This document shows positions 16,393-24,596 of a stretch of 64,000 nt of DNA, in pieces; positions within the stretch are counted from its first letter, which is position 1; every line of letters begins with the position of its first letter. The notes below the pieces were generated by a model that had not been told where the DNA came from, ran no database searches, and saw only the letters and a list, made by a program, of their open reading frames with translations. The stretch is from the NCBI GenBank assembly GCA_963698015.1, contig OY969109.1:1302001-1366000 (forward strand), read 5' to 3'. Made by a program: the position numbers and the translations under genes. This stretch comes from VAXT01 sp963698015 (GTDB lineage Bacteria; Actinomycetota; Thermoleophilia; Gaiellales; Gaiellaceae).

Positions 16393-16935
16393 TCACTCCG
16401 GGCCCGACGACCGGCTGCCGCCGGCGCTGGAATCCGCGAGCGAGCGTGCGAGCACGTGAACCTCCTTCGTGAGCTTCAGGGTCTGCCTCGAGAGGTCGAG
16501 GAGTTCGACGTTCTGCTTGTCCTCCTCCTGAACCATCTTCCAGTGCTCATCGGCGATCACCTGGCGCCTGGTGTCGGCACGGTTCTGCGAGATCAGCACG
16601 AAGGTCGAGAGGAAGATCGCCTCGAGCGAGACGATCATCGTCAGGAGCCCGTACGGATACTCCTCCACGCCGAAGCCGATCCAGCAGGCGAACCAGACGA
16701 CGTGGACGTAGACGAAGAGCATCGACCCCGCGAAGGAAGTGATCTTGTCCGCGAGCCGGTTCTGCCTCGCCTCCGCGCGCTCCCGTTCGCGCTTCAGCAG
16801 AACCGGATTGATCGGGGGTCCCAACTCCGGGGACGGAAAGAGAAAGCGGTGCAGGCGTTGGCCGAGCGTCTTGCCGTTGGTGTCACCGTTGGACGCCGAA
16901 CCAGCCGCGCTCTGCGATCTGTCCTGAATTGACAT
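16393..16935 (-). CDS. DUF1003 family membrane protein
   Basis: 180 aa. The core (residues about 60-125) has the family signature: ADKITSFAGSMLFVYVHVVWF, an acidic stretch with PYGLLTMIVSLEAIFLSTFVLISQNR, forming two membrane helices. A disordered N-terminus (25 residues) and a charged coiled-coil C-terminus flank it. The start follows AAAGGAGACCCG. Function of the family is not established, though members often occur near ion channels and stress genes. Confidence 0.88.
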   Translation of the reverse strand: MSIQDRSQSAAGSASNGDTNGKTLGQRLHRFLFPSPELGPPINPVLLKRERERAEARQNRLADKITSFAGSMLFVYVHVVWFACWIGFGVEEYPYGLLTMIVSLEAIFLSTFVLISQNRADTRRQVIADEHWKMVQEEDKQNVELLDLSRQTLKLTKEVHVLARSLADSSAGGSRSSGPE

Positions 16936-17016
16936 CGGGTCTCCTTTCAGCAGGGGCTCGGGGGCCCTGTGCCGAGTCTCTCAGGCGGAGCGATCCTGCC
17001 GGGCAATGTCAATGAG

Positions 17017-17295
17017 TCAGGATTCCCTCGCCGCCCAATCGCGTTCGGCGTCTGCTTCCATCCGCTCGAGCCGCTCGTAGTAGTCGGGAAACTCCTTCAT
17101 GTGCGCGAGCGCGATCTTTCCGGTCAAGATCGGGTCGTCGCCGGTGACGTCCGTTTGCGGATCGTGCGACCCGTGTTCGAACTCGACGTCCATCCCGAAG
17201 CGGAACTGCTCCAAATCGAACTGCTGCCAGTCGACTCCGATCTCATCGCCGACGCGTCGAGCCTCTTCGATTGTGGTTCGCCTGCTCCCTGTCAT
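17017..17295 (-). CDS. DUF5661 family protein
   Basis: 92 aa, acidic, soluble. It shows the family pattern: EIGVDWQQFDLEQFRFGMDVEFEHG, D-V-T-G-D-D-P, TGKIALAHMKEFPDYYERLERME. The family is small and uncharacterised. The start follows GAGGAGG. It lies 80 bp upstream of the DUF1003 gene on the same strand and may be cotranscribed. The 259-bp gap 17296-17554 on its other side shows no gene and no array. Confidence 0.8.
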   Translation of the reverse strand: MTGSRRTTIEEARRVGDEIGVDWQQFDLEQFRFGMDVEFEHGSHDPQTDVTGDDPILTGKIALAHMKEFPDYYERLERMEADAERDWAARES

Positions 17296-17554
17296 GTCTC
17301 TGCCTCCTCAGCGCTAGCTGCTTGCGAGCCGCGGGGATTCCGTCCGCGGTACATCGTGCCGAGGACCACTTGGACTTCGATCGCCTGCCGCGCGACCGCG
17401 TCCGGGAGGTATTGCGCCTCTTCGGCGGCCGCTCAGAATTCCGACGTGGAGCTCCGTGCCGCCGCGCGGGCGGGCCTTCATGGAAGCCGACGACGTGCAC
17501 TCGTGGTTTCGCTTGCAGCTGGGACGGTGCGATGCTCTGGTTTGCGGGTTAGCG

Positions 17555-19060
17555 ATGAGTGTCGGCTCGGATAGTCGTCTTCTGCGCGATTGGGGTAAGT
17601 ATCGGCGGCCGCCCGGCCGCGGCCTGCCGCGCTGGATTTGGTTGCTGGTCGCGATCTCGGCGGTGGCGGCTGTCGGGGTTGTCGTCTGGCTTTCCCGGAG
17701 TGCGGAGCGGTGGCGGCCGCCGAGCGGCTCTCCGCGGTTTGTCTCCTGCACATACGGCGGCCACGTCGACGGCTGGTGTGGGCGCCTGCGCGTGGCGTTT
17801 GATCCGGGCAAGCTGCAAGGGCCGACGATTTCCCTGCGAGTCACGGTACTGCCGGCGACGAAACAGCCGGCAGCCGGCGCGCTGTTCTACCTCGAAGGCG
17901 GTCCCGGTCGGGCGGCGACCGCCGCCGCGCTGTCCGTGAACGCCTTCTTCGCAGAGGTGGGGCGAACGCGCGATCTCGTCATGGTCGACCAGCGCGGCAC
18001 GGGCGGGTCGAGCCGTCTCGCCTGCCCCGACCGGTACGTGCGCAGAGCTGACGCGGGGGCCGTCAGCGGCTATCTGCGAGCCTGTTTCGCCCATCTCGAC
18101 GCGGATCCGCGGCTGTACACGACGAGCGTCGCCGCGGACGACGTGGAAACCGTCCGGCGCGCGCTCGGGTACGGGAAGATCGATCTTTACGGCGGCTCGT
18201 ACGGCGCGACCCTCGCGCAGGCGTACATGCGCCAATACCCGAAGTCCGTGCGCAGTGTCATTCTCGACAGCGGCTCCCTCCCGGATGTTCGGATCTACGA
18301 CGTCTCCGCCCGCAATGCAGAACGCGCGCTCGATGCGCAGCTCGCCCGCTGTGCCGCCGAGCGCACTTGCGAGCATGCCTACCCTCACCCGAGGCGGCAG
18401 CTCGACGAATTGCTCGCCCGTCCACCTCGTCGCGTCACTCTTGTCACCGGGAAGAAGGTTCTGCTTCGACCGAACGACATCGCTTGGACGGTGGACTCGC
18501 TCTCCGAGACGGCCGAGAGCGCCGCGGTGATCCCGTTCGCCATCAACGCGGCCGTGCACGGCGACTACACGCCGCTGGCCTCAACGTACGCCGCCTGGAT
18601 CGGCTCGAAGCTCGATTCCCCCGCCCGGCTCGTCGCTTACTGGGTGATCCTCTGCTCCGAGCCGTGGGCGGCCTTCGACCCGGCGACGACGGCGCGCGTC
18701 GGGAGGGGGAGCTACCTCGCGCGGGCCGCGCTCGCGCGCGCGAGGCTCTTCCGTCGCGCCTGCCGAGAAGTCCCCAAGGGACTCGTCTCGCCTGCCGACG
18801 GCGGCCTCCGCGTCGTACGTGTGCCCGTGTTGCTGCTTGCGGGCAGCGCTGACCCGCTCGACCCGCTCGTCAACCTTCGCGGCTGGCGGCGCCTCTTCCC
18901 CCATGGACGGCTGATCGTCGTCGCGGGCGCGGGCCACGGCACGATCGAATACTCCTGCGTTCAGGGACTTGTCGCCCGCTTCATCGAGCACGGCAGTGCG
19001 ACACGGCTCAACTCGGCGTGTGCCCGACACGTCTCGCTGCCGTCGTTCGCGACCGGCTAA
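17555..19060 (+). CDS. Membrane-anchored or secreted alpha/beta hydrolase (TAP-like peptidase)
   Basis: 501 aa. A basic N-terminus precedes one hydrophobic helix (residues about 27-45), a signal anchor. The hydrolase core has the oxyanion turn LEGGPG, VMVDQRGTGGS, the nucleophile elbow GGSYGA, the acid in LAGSADPLDP and the histidine in AGAGHGT. This is the proline iminopeptidase/tripeptidyl aminopeptidase group with a TAP-like C-terminus, acting outside the membrane on short peptides. I chose the ATG at 17555; a longer frame to 17456 is possible. No clear ribosome site. Confidence 0.85.
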   Translation: MSVGSDSRLLRDWGKYRRPPGRGLPRWIWLLVAISAVAAVGVVVWLSRSAERWRPPSGSPRFVSCTYGGHVDGWCGRLRVAFDPGKLQGPTISLRVTVLPATKQPAAGALFYLEGGPGRAATAAALSVNAFFAEVGRTRDLVMVDQRGTGGSSRLACPDRYVRRADAGAVSGYLRACFAHLDADPRLYTTSVAADDVETVRRALGYGKIDLYGGSYGATLAQAYMRQYPKSVRSVILDSGSLPDVRIYDVSARNAERALDAQLARCAAERTCEHAYPHPRRQLDELLARPPRRVTLVTGKKVLLRPNDIAWTVDSLSETAESAAVIPFAINAAVHGDYTPLASTYAAWIGSKLDSPARLVAYWVILCSEPWAAFDPATTARVGRGSYLARAALARARLFRRACREVPKGLVSPADGGLRVVRVPVLLLAGSADPLDPLVNLRGWRRLFPHGRLIVVAGAGHGTIEYSCVQGLVARFIEHGSATRLNSACARHVSLPSFATG

Positions 19061-19139
19061 CGCCCACTCGTTTCAAGGATCGAAGCTGCAGGCGGCGGGA
19101 ACTGCCACCTCCGCGCGGCGACCACGGCGCTCGAACTCG

Positions 19140-19240
19140 AGAAAGCCGCCCTGAGCTACCAGCGCGTTCCGCCCGGCTATCTCTTTCCGTACGGCCACAC
19201 GCACACGACGCAAGAGGAGGTGTACGTGGTCCAGTGCGTG
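19140..19240 (+). pseudogene. Cupin-domain remnant
   Basis: A plus-strand frame reads LSYQRVPPGYLFPYGHTHTTQEEVYVV, the metal-binding first motif of small cupins (G-x(5)-H-x-H-x(3,4)-E). There is no start, and the expected G-S-G-x-x-x-x-D-D-E continuation is scrambled. Only about 35 residues survive. It lies between the hydrolase and the tRNA fragment, in the 530-bp gene-poor gap 19061-19591. Confidence 0.55.
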
Positions 19241-19363
19241 CCTGCTCCGAAGATGAGGTCCATCAGGCTGCCTCGGTCGGCCCGCGTTCGTGCTTGTGCG
19301 CCTGCCCGCGGTTCGGGCGTGCAGAAGGCTCCAACGCTAGCGCTCACATTGCTCACATTTGCA

Positions 19364-19408
19364 GGACTTTTAATCCCAAGGTCACAGGTTCGATCCCTGT
19401 CCGGGCCT
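19364..19408 (+). pseudogene. 3' half of a tRNA-Lys (UUU) gene; likely attachment-site remnant
   Basis: From GGACTTTTAATCCC onward the sequence is a normal tRNA 3' half: anticodon loop CTTTTAA with anticodon TTT at 19369-19371, variable loop, T-arm (ACAGG, loop TTCGATC, CCTGT) and acceptor strand CCGGGCC. The outer anticodon-stem pairs fail and no D-arm or 5' acceptor lies upstream, so homology starts inside the anticodon stem. Such 3' halves are typical attachment sites left by tyrosine-recombinase elements. CCA is not encoded. Confidence 0.75.
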
Positions 19409-19591
19409 ACTCCCAAAGCGTCTGCAATAGGTGGGTTCTTCGGACGTAGAGAGCGGCTTCGCGTGCTCCACCTGCGCCGGTTCGTCCGAACGAGGCATAC
19501 CTGATAGCCCGCAGAGCGATCAGGGCTTCCACCGATGGCACGCAACCGCCCTGGCTGGACGCTTTCTGCGTCGAGACAAAAGGAGATCTCC

Positions 19592-20092
19592 ATGCCCAGT
19601 CAAGAAACATCAAAGGCTGGGTCGCTTCCCGAGCACGCACTGCTGGAAGTCCTCGCGCAGAGCGGCCTCGGATACGAGCTGATCCAGCACCCACACACCG
19701 AGACGGCAAGGGGCGAAGCGCACGCTCTCGGCGTGACGCCGGAAGAGGTCGCAAAAACCGTCATCGTGAGAACCGCCGACGGGTATGCCCGGGTCGTGGT
19801 TCCCGCGTCCGAGCGAGTCGCCCTGAGCAAGGTGCGCGCGCTCCTCGACGTGGATACCGACGCCCGGCTGGCGACGGAAGCCGAGCTCGCCGCCGCCTAT
19901 CCCGAGTTCGAGCTCGGAGCGGTTCCGCCGCTGGGTGGGCCGGCCGGCGACGCGATCATCGTCGACCGACGGCTCGCCGAGCGCGAGCGGCTCGTCTTCG
20001 AGGCAGGCAGTCACGACGAGTCGGTCCGGGTGGCCACGGAAGACCTGCTCCGTCTCTCGAAAGCCCGAATCGGCGACGTCTGCGTGGATTAG
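19592..20092 (+). CDS. YbaK/aminoacyl-tRNA editing domain protein
   Basis: 166 aa. The fold (residues about 15-160) is that of YbaK/ProX/Cys-tRNA(Pro) deacylases that clear mischarged tRNAs. It has the early H-P-H-T-E-T-A-R-G-E-A segment, V-A-K-T-V-I-V with the conserved lysine, VVVPASERV, and the PPLGG loop. The start follows AAAAGGAG by 8 nt. In this setting, followed by DUF1918 and CBS genes, it may be part of a stress group. Substrate unknown. Confidence 0.85.
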   Translation: MPSQETSKAGSLPEHALLEVLAQSGLGYELIQHPHTETARGEAHALGVTPEEVAKTVIVRTADGYARVVVPASERVALSKVRALLDVDTDARLATEAELAAAYPEFELGAVPPLGGPAGDAIIVDRRLAERERLVFEAGSHDESVRVATEDLLRLSKARIGDVCVD

Positions 20093-20295
20093 GCGTGAGG
20101 GTGCAGCGGTGCAGAGGCCGCGAGCCTCGAGGAGATCGAAGCGTGACCGGGTGCACGAGGCCTCAGAGCAGCGACGGCAACTCGTGTACGCAGCCAGCTC
20201 GACGGGAAAGCGCGGACGACGGTCAGTGGCAGCCCCGATGCCGCCGACCCATCCCCGGCGCGATCCTTCGAACAGTCAGACGGAAGGAGGTTGCG

Positions 20296-20529
20296 ATGGC
20301 GCATTCACAGAGCGCACACGTTGGCGACCTGATCGTGATTCATGAGCACCGGCTCGGCGAGCCCCGCCGCAAGGGCGAGATTCTCGAGGTTCTCGGAACC
20401 GCCGAGCACGAGCACTACCGAGTGCGGTGGGACGATGGCCGCGAGGCGCTTTTCTACCCGGGCGCTGATGCTGTCATCCAACGCGCTGGAGACGCCGACG
20501 ATGAGCCGGTGCTCATCCACGACCCTTGA
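20296..20529 (+). CDS. DUF1918 family protein
   Basis: 77 aa, SH3-like beta-barrel. It has the family pattern: V-G-D-L-I-V-I-H, R-K-G-E-I-L-E-V-L-G, YRVRWDDGREALFYPGADA. Members are common in actinobacteria, including hypoxia-response sets, but have no known activity. The start follows GGAAGGAGG by 5 nt. A single TGGCAG lies 64 bp upstream but without the triple spacing. The CBS gene follows 11 bp later. Confidence 0.88.
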   Translation: MAHSQSAHVGDLIVIHEHRLGEPRRKGEILEVLGTAEHEHYRVRWDDGREALFYPGADAVIQRAGDADDEPVLIHDP

Positions 20530-20540
20530 GGCGAAGCCTG

Positions 20541-21002
20541 ATGTCCCGTTCAATGGCACAGACGTACCCTGCTCTTGGACAGCTTCGCGTCGTCGACGCG
20601 ATGCATCCCGGTCTGATTTCTTGTTCGCTCGACATGCCGCTTCGAACAGTCGCGCGCATGATGGCGACGTACCGGGTGCATGCGATTCTCGTCACCGCGC
20701 ACGGAGCGGAGGAGCTTCCCGGCGGAAGTGTGTGGGGTGTCATCTCGGACGCCGACCTGCTCCGCGCGGCTCAGGCTGGCGACCTCGACGAGCAGGCAGC
20801 GCGGACGATCGCCGCCACGCCGGTCCTGACTGTGACGGCCGGCGAGGAGCTGGTGCATGCCGCGCAGCTCATGGTCGAGCACGAGGTCTCGCACCTGATC
20901 GTGGTCGAGCCGCGATCGGCCCGTCCGGTCGGCGTGCTTTCGACACTCGACATCGCACGAGCACTAGCCGGATTCCCCGAGCGGCATCCGGTACCGCAGT
21001 AG
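20541..21002 (+). CDS. CBS-domain pair protein
   Basis: 153 aa, two CBS motifs forming one Bateman module. The first (about 20-75) starts VVDAMHPGLISCSLDMPL; the second (about 85-145) has ATPVLTVTAGEELVHAAQLM and HLIVVEP...PVGVLSTLDIARAL. Such proteins bind adenosyl nucleotides and sense energy state; the actinobacterial hypoxic response protein is of this type. I use the ATG at 20541, a TTG at 20526 is possible. Probably cotranscribed with DUF1918. Confidence 0.85.
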   Translation: MSRSMAQTYPALGQLRVVDAMHPGLISCSLDMPLRTVARMMATYRVHAILVTAHGAEELPGGSVWGVISDADLLRAAQAGDLDEQAARTIAATPVLTVTAGEELVHAAQLMVEHEVSHLIVVEPRSARPVGVLSTLDIARALAGFPERHPVPQ

Positions 21003-21068
21003 CACCGCGGGTCTGGCGCGCGACCGTGGAGTGGCGTGTCAACGCTCCGACTGGTCGCCTCGAGCTCC

Positions 21069-21689
21069 TCAGCTCTCTTTGAGTACCGAGTACCAGACAC
21101 GCTCGGCGACTTCGCGCAGGTCTTCGCTCGTGCGGGCGAGGCGACGGTACAGCTCCCGTTTCGCGGCCACCTCGCGCAGGTCATCGACAGCGACCAGGTC
21201 CGACATCGCGCGCCGGTAGACATGCTCGAGCCGGCTCTGGCTCTTGGCCGCCCGGGTAGCCGCCTCGGTGGCGAGCGCGGTGCGGTCCCGGCCCCTGCCG
21301 AGCGCGGCGAATGCATCGGAGAGGTGCGCCACCCCGTCTGCGAGCTCGGCGGCCATCTCCGCGATCGCGCCGTCGGGCGCCGTCTGCATCACTTCCGCCT
21401 CGCGCACGGCATTCTTCGCGTTGTTCAGCACCCGGTCGAGCCCGCGTGAGAGCTCGAAGATGTCCTCGGGCTCGAGCGGGGTTGTGAAGGCAGTGGTCAA
21501 TGCGGCACGGAGCTCGCGCTTGGAGTCGTCGGCGCGGTGCTCGCAGTCGCGCAGCCGATCGACCGCTGCCGCATCTCCGTCCGCCCACGCCACGAGTGCC
21601 CGCATCCCTTCGACCGTGATCACGACCTGCTTGTCGAGCATCGCGAGCAGATCGGGGGTTTCCGGCAGGAACCAGCGGCGCATTCTCAT
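21069..21689 (-). CDS. DUF47/PhoU-like protein, partner of the phosphate transporter
   Basis: 206 aa helical protein of the UPF0111 (DUF47) family, PhoU-like bundles thought to regulate adjacent PiT transporters. Features: W-F-L-P-E-T-P-D-L near the start, C-E-H-R-A-D-D-S-K-R-E-L, P-L-E-P-E-D-I-F-E-L-S-R-G-L-D with the conserved acidic metal-site residues. I place the start at 21689 because its ATGA overlaps the pit stop; a GTG/ATG-like start 15 bp earlier is possible. Confidence 0.85.
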   Translation of the reverse strand: MRMRRWFLPETPDLLAMLDKQVVITVEGMRALVAWADGDAAAVDRLRDCEHRADDSKRELRAALTTAFTTPLEPEDIFELSRGLDRVLNNAKNAVREAEVMQTAPDGAIAEMAAELADGVAHLSDAFAALGRGRDRTALATEAATRAAKSQSRLEHVYRRAMSDLVAVDDLREVAAKRELYRRLARTSEDLREVAERVWYSVLKES

Positions 21690-22690
21690 CCGAGCTCTGT
21701 CCAAACGAGGACGCTAACCGCTCCCAGCACACCGGCGGCGGGAAGCGTCAACAGCCAGGCAAAACCCATCGCACGGACGACCGTCCAGCGCACGTGGCGC
21801 CAGCGCCGCCGCCCCGCACCGATGCCCACGACCGACGACGCGACGACGTGTGTCGTCGACACCGGCGCGCCCGCGAAGGACGCAGGCAGGATCACAGCCG
21901 TCGATGCGGTCTGGCTCGCAAACGCGTCGAGCGGCCCGAGGCGAATGATCCCGCGGCCGACGGTGCGCACGATCCGCCACCCGCCCAGCAGGGTGCCCAC
22001 GGTCAGCGCAGCACCGCAACCGAGCTTCACCCAGACCGGCACCGTCAACGTCTGTTCGCGACCTGCCGCGAGCAAGAGCGCGGCGATCACCCCCATCGCC
22101 TTCTGCGCATCGTTCGCGCCGTGGCTGAAGGAGAGCGCTGCCGTCATCCCCCATTCACCTGACCTGATCGGCGTATTGACCCGCCAAGTCGCGCGCCTGA
22201 GCAGACGCCGATCAAGCCTGATCAGAAACGCCCCCGAGACGAACCCGATCAGCGGAGACAGCGCCAGCGCGATCAAGACTCCGACCACACCGACCGGCCT
22301 CCAACCGTCCAGGCCGCCCCAGTTCACCGCGCCGCCTCCGTCCGCTGCGAGAGCAGAGCCGACGAGCCCGCCGACGAGAGCATGTGCAGAACTCGATGGC
22401 AAGGCGCGCCACCAGGTCAGGAGGTTCCAGACAACGGCCCCGAGCACACCGGAGCCGATCACGGCCACCGCATCCGGTCCCGAGACCGTCACGATCCCGG
22501 CGATCGTGTCCGCCACCGCCGTACCGACCAGCAGCGCCCCCAGCATGTTGAAGACCGCCGACAGCAGAACGGCCTGTGCCGGCCGTGCGCCCCTTGTCGC
22601 CACGAGCGTCGCGATCGCGTTCGCCGCGTCGTGGAAGCCGTTCGTGACCGCGAACGCCAGCGCGAACGAGACCGCCAGCCACAATGCCAT
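21686..22690 (-). CDS. pit: Inorganic phosphate transporter, PiT family
   Basis: 334 aa with about ten membrane helices. It has both PiT signature repeats: GFHDAANAIATLVATR near the N-terminus and SFSHGANDAQKAMG in the second half, plus SSSAHALVGGL and GAPVSTTHVVASS loops. It imports phosphate with a cation across the inner membrane. First gene of a two-gene unit with the DUF47 protein. Confidence 0.92.
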   Translation of the reverse strand: MALWLAVSFALAFAVTNGFHDAANAIATLVATRGARPAQAVLLSAVFNMLGALLVGTAVADTIAGIVTVSGPDAVAVIGSGVLGAVVWNLLTWWRALPSSSAHALVGGLVGSALAADGGGAVNWGGLDGWRPVGVVGVLIALALSPLIGFVSGAFLIRLDRRLLRRATWRVNTPIRSGEWGMTAALSFSHGANDAQKAMGVIAALLLAAGREQTLTVPVWVKLGCGAALTVGTLLGGWRIVRTVGRGIIRLGPLDAFASQTASTAVILPASFAGAPVSTTHVVASSVVGIGAGRRRWRHVRWTVVRAMGFAWLLTLPAAGVLGAVSVLVWTELG

Positions 22691-22732
22691 GGCCCATCAT
22701 GAGCTGTCCCGCGCTAGCGAGGGAGAGGCGCC

Positions 22733-23746
22733 TTATCCAGGCGGGGGCGGCGGTGGAGCAAGCGGGGGCACCGGAATCGGGATCGGGATCCGCGGCGGCG
22801 GCGATGGTGGTGGTGGTGGTGGCGGCGGCGGCGGTGGTGGAGGTGGAGGTGGAGGCGGAGGAGGCGCCGGCGGTGGTGGAGGAGGAGGCGCCGCTGGTGG
22901 CGGTGCAGGCGGCGGCGGCGGGACCGGAGGCGGAGGCGGCGGCGGGGGTTGCGGCGGCGGAGGAGCATCCGTAGGCACAGTCGGCGCAGGATTGCCGCCG
23001 CCGTGAATGGCGAGCGCGATTCCTGTCGCAGCACTGCCGAGGAGCAGGAGCACGACCGCGAGCGCGGCCATCCGCACGGCCCGTCGGTAACCTCTTCCGC
23101 CTCCCTGCGCTCGGTCGCGGCGGGCGGAGTCGAGGTTGTGGCGCGTCGCGCACCGGCCGACCGAGTCGCCGAGCTCGTCCTCGATCCGGAGCGCCTCGCG
23201 CAGGTGCCCCTCCGCCTTCTCGGGCTCCCCGGCGCAGAGATGGAGCGACCCAAGCTCGTGGTGCGCCCACGCCTGTCCGGGCAGGTGCGCGGCGGCCTGC
23301 GCCGAGCTCAGGAGCGACCGGAGCGCGCGGACGAGCTCGAGCCAACGCAAGCCGAGAACCGCCAAGCGGTTGACGGAGCGCATGACCTCGAGCTGCTCCC
23401 CGAACCGGCCGCTCCGGTCGAGGCGTCCGGCGAGGTCGAGCAGCGAGCCGATCTCACCGGTGATCAGTCCCGGGTCGAGGAGCTGGCCACCAGCGGCGGC
23501 CCGAAAGACCCTGTCCGCCTCCTCGATCCGGCTCGTGACCTCCGACGCGCCGGTTTCGAACGCCACGACCGCGGGCGGGCGGCCCTCCACCTCGTCCGCG
23601 AGCCCAGCCCGCAGCTCGTCGGCATTCGCGGCCTCCCGCTCCGGCTCGAAATGGGCGAACGACCCGCCAACCGGCCCGACCTCGAGCGAGTAGCCGCCGA
23701 TCCGAACGGATGCCGCTGCCGCAGGAGAGTCGCCGCCGAGCACCAT
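22733..23746 (-). CDS. TPR-like, single-pass membrane protein with polyproline tail
   Basis: 337 aa. Residues about 60-220 are helical with TPR-like repeats (WAHHELGSLHLCAGEPEKAEGHLREAL); a basic stretch and one membrane helix (AALAVVLLLLGSAATGIALAI) follow; the last 95 residues are mostly proline, including 20 in a row. The tail should lie outside, the TPR part inside. Long proline runs stall ribosomes and need EF-P. I chose the ATG at 23746 after GGAGGG; TTG at 23803 is an alternative. It is divergent from the kinase operon. Function unknown. Confidence 0.7.
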   Translation of the reverse strand: MVLGGDSPAAAASVRIGGYSLEVGPVGGSFAHFEPEREAANADELRAGLADEVEGRPPAVVAFETGASEVTSRIEEADRVFRAAAGGQLLDPGLITGEIGSLLDLAGRLDRSGRFGEQLEVMRSVNRLAVLGLRWLELVRALRSLLSSAQAAAHLPGQAWAHHELGSLHLCAGEPEKAEGHLREALRIEDELGDSVGRCATRHNLDSARRDRAQGGGRGYRRAVRMAALAVVLLLLGSAATGIALAIHGGGNPAPTVPTDAPPPPQPPPPPPPPVPPPPPAPPPAAPPPPPPPAPPPPPPPPPPPPPPPPPPPPSPPPRIPIPIPVPPLAPPPPPPG

Positions 23747-23855
23747 TCGCCCTCCCCGTACCGAGTCTTCCTCGACGCTACGCCTCTCGGTGAGCACGGT
23801 CAAGCCACCCGCGGAGCGCTACAGCCGGAGGCGTTTCCATCCGATACCTACACCG

Positions 23856-24596
23856 ATGCAGCACGCCGCAGCCGCTTCGCCGTTCTACGGCGCGGATTCA
23901 GCCACTCCCGAACGAGAAGCCCTCCTCGAGGCGGGCCGGCTCGGCTCGCTCGGAGAGCTCGTCCGGGGGCTCGCGCACGAGATCAACAACCCGCTCTTCG
24001 GGATGCTCGGCCTCGTCGACGTTCTGCTCGCCGACCTCGAGCCGGGATCGCCCGAGCACGACCGGCTGCTTCTCGTTCGGCAGAGCGGGCTCGAGATCAA
24101 GCAGATCACACATTCGCTGCTGCGATTCGCCCGCGCCGAGCCCGACGACGTCGGGACAGTCTCGCTGCACAGGATCTCCGAGGACGCCGTCGAGCTCGTC
24201 CGCTGCACGAACGCGGACAAGAACGTCGATCTGCGCGAGGAGTATTGCCGCGAGCCGCTCGACGTCCACGGCAGCCCCGCCCGGTTGAGCCAGGTCTTCC
24301 TGAGCCTGCTCGTCAACGCGCAGCAGGCGCTCACCGGGGAAGGCACTGTGACCGTTCGGCTCGAGCGCCAAGGAGCGTGGGCCGTCGCGAGCGTCACGGA
24401 CACCGGCGACGGGATCGATCCGTCCATCCGCAACCACCTGTTCGAGCCGTTCACGACGACGAAAGCGGGCACCGGGCTCGGGCTCGCGGCGAGCTTCGAG
24501 ATCGCTCGCGCGCACGGTGGCGTCCTGAGCGTCGTCTCCGTCGGCACGGGCGCGACGTTCGTCCTCAGACTCCCACTCGCCGGAGACGCGTCGTGA
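23856..24596 (+). CDS. Soluble sensor histidine kinase
   Basis: 246 aa, no membrane or sensor domain. The H box is RGLAHEINNPLFG with phosphoacceptor His41, followed by a dimerisation helix pair. The ATPase part has N box VNAQQAL, G1 DTGDGID, F box FEPFTTTKAGTGLGLAA and a C-terminal G-x-G. The short H-N-P type resembles NtrB-like kinases. Start chosen at the ATG 23856; GTG at 23790 gives 22 more residues. Stop overlaps the next gene (GTGA), so the HD-GYP regulator is the likely partner. Confidence 0.87.
   Translation: MQHAAAASPFYGADSATPEREALLEAGRLGSLGELVRGLAHEINNPLFGMLGLVDVLLADLEPGSPEHDRLLLVRQSGLEIKQITHSLLRFARAEPDDVGTVSLHRISEDAVELVRCTNADKNVDLREEYCREPLDVHGSPARLSQVFLSLLVNAQQALTGEGTVTVRLERQGAWAVASVTDTGDGIDPSIRNHLFEPFTTTKAGTGLGLAASFEIARAHGGVLSVVSVGTGATFVLRLPLAGDAS

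Noticed and set aside
19177..19593. Minus-strand frame containing GPDRDRTCDLGIKSPA
   Set aside because: That peptide is a well-known artefact of translating the antisense of a tRNA 3' half.
20226..20232. TGGCAG upstream of DUF1918
   Set aside because: A single copy with no partners at 11 or 21 bp, so not counted as an array.
22733..23006. Long Gly-rich plus-strand frame (apparent PE_PGRS-like protein)
   Set aside because: It is the complement of the polyproline tail; the minus-strand frame has the ribosome site, the membrane helix and the TPR part.
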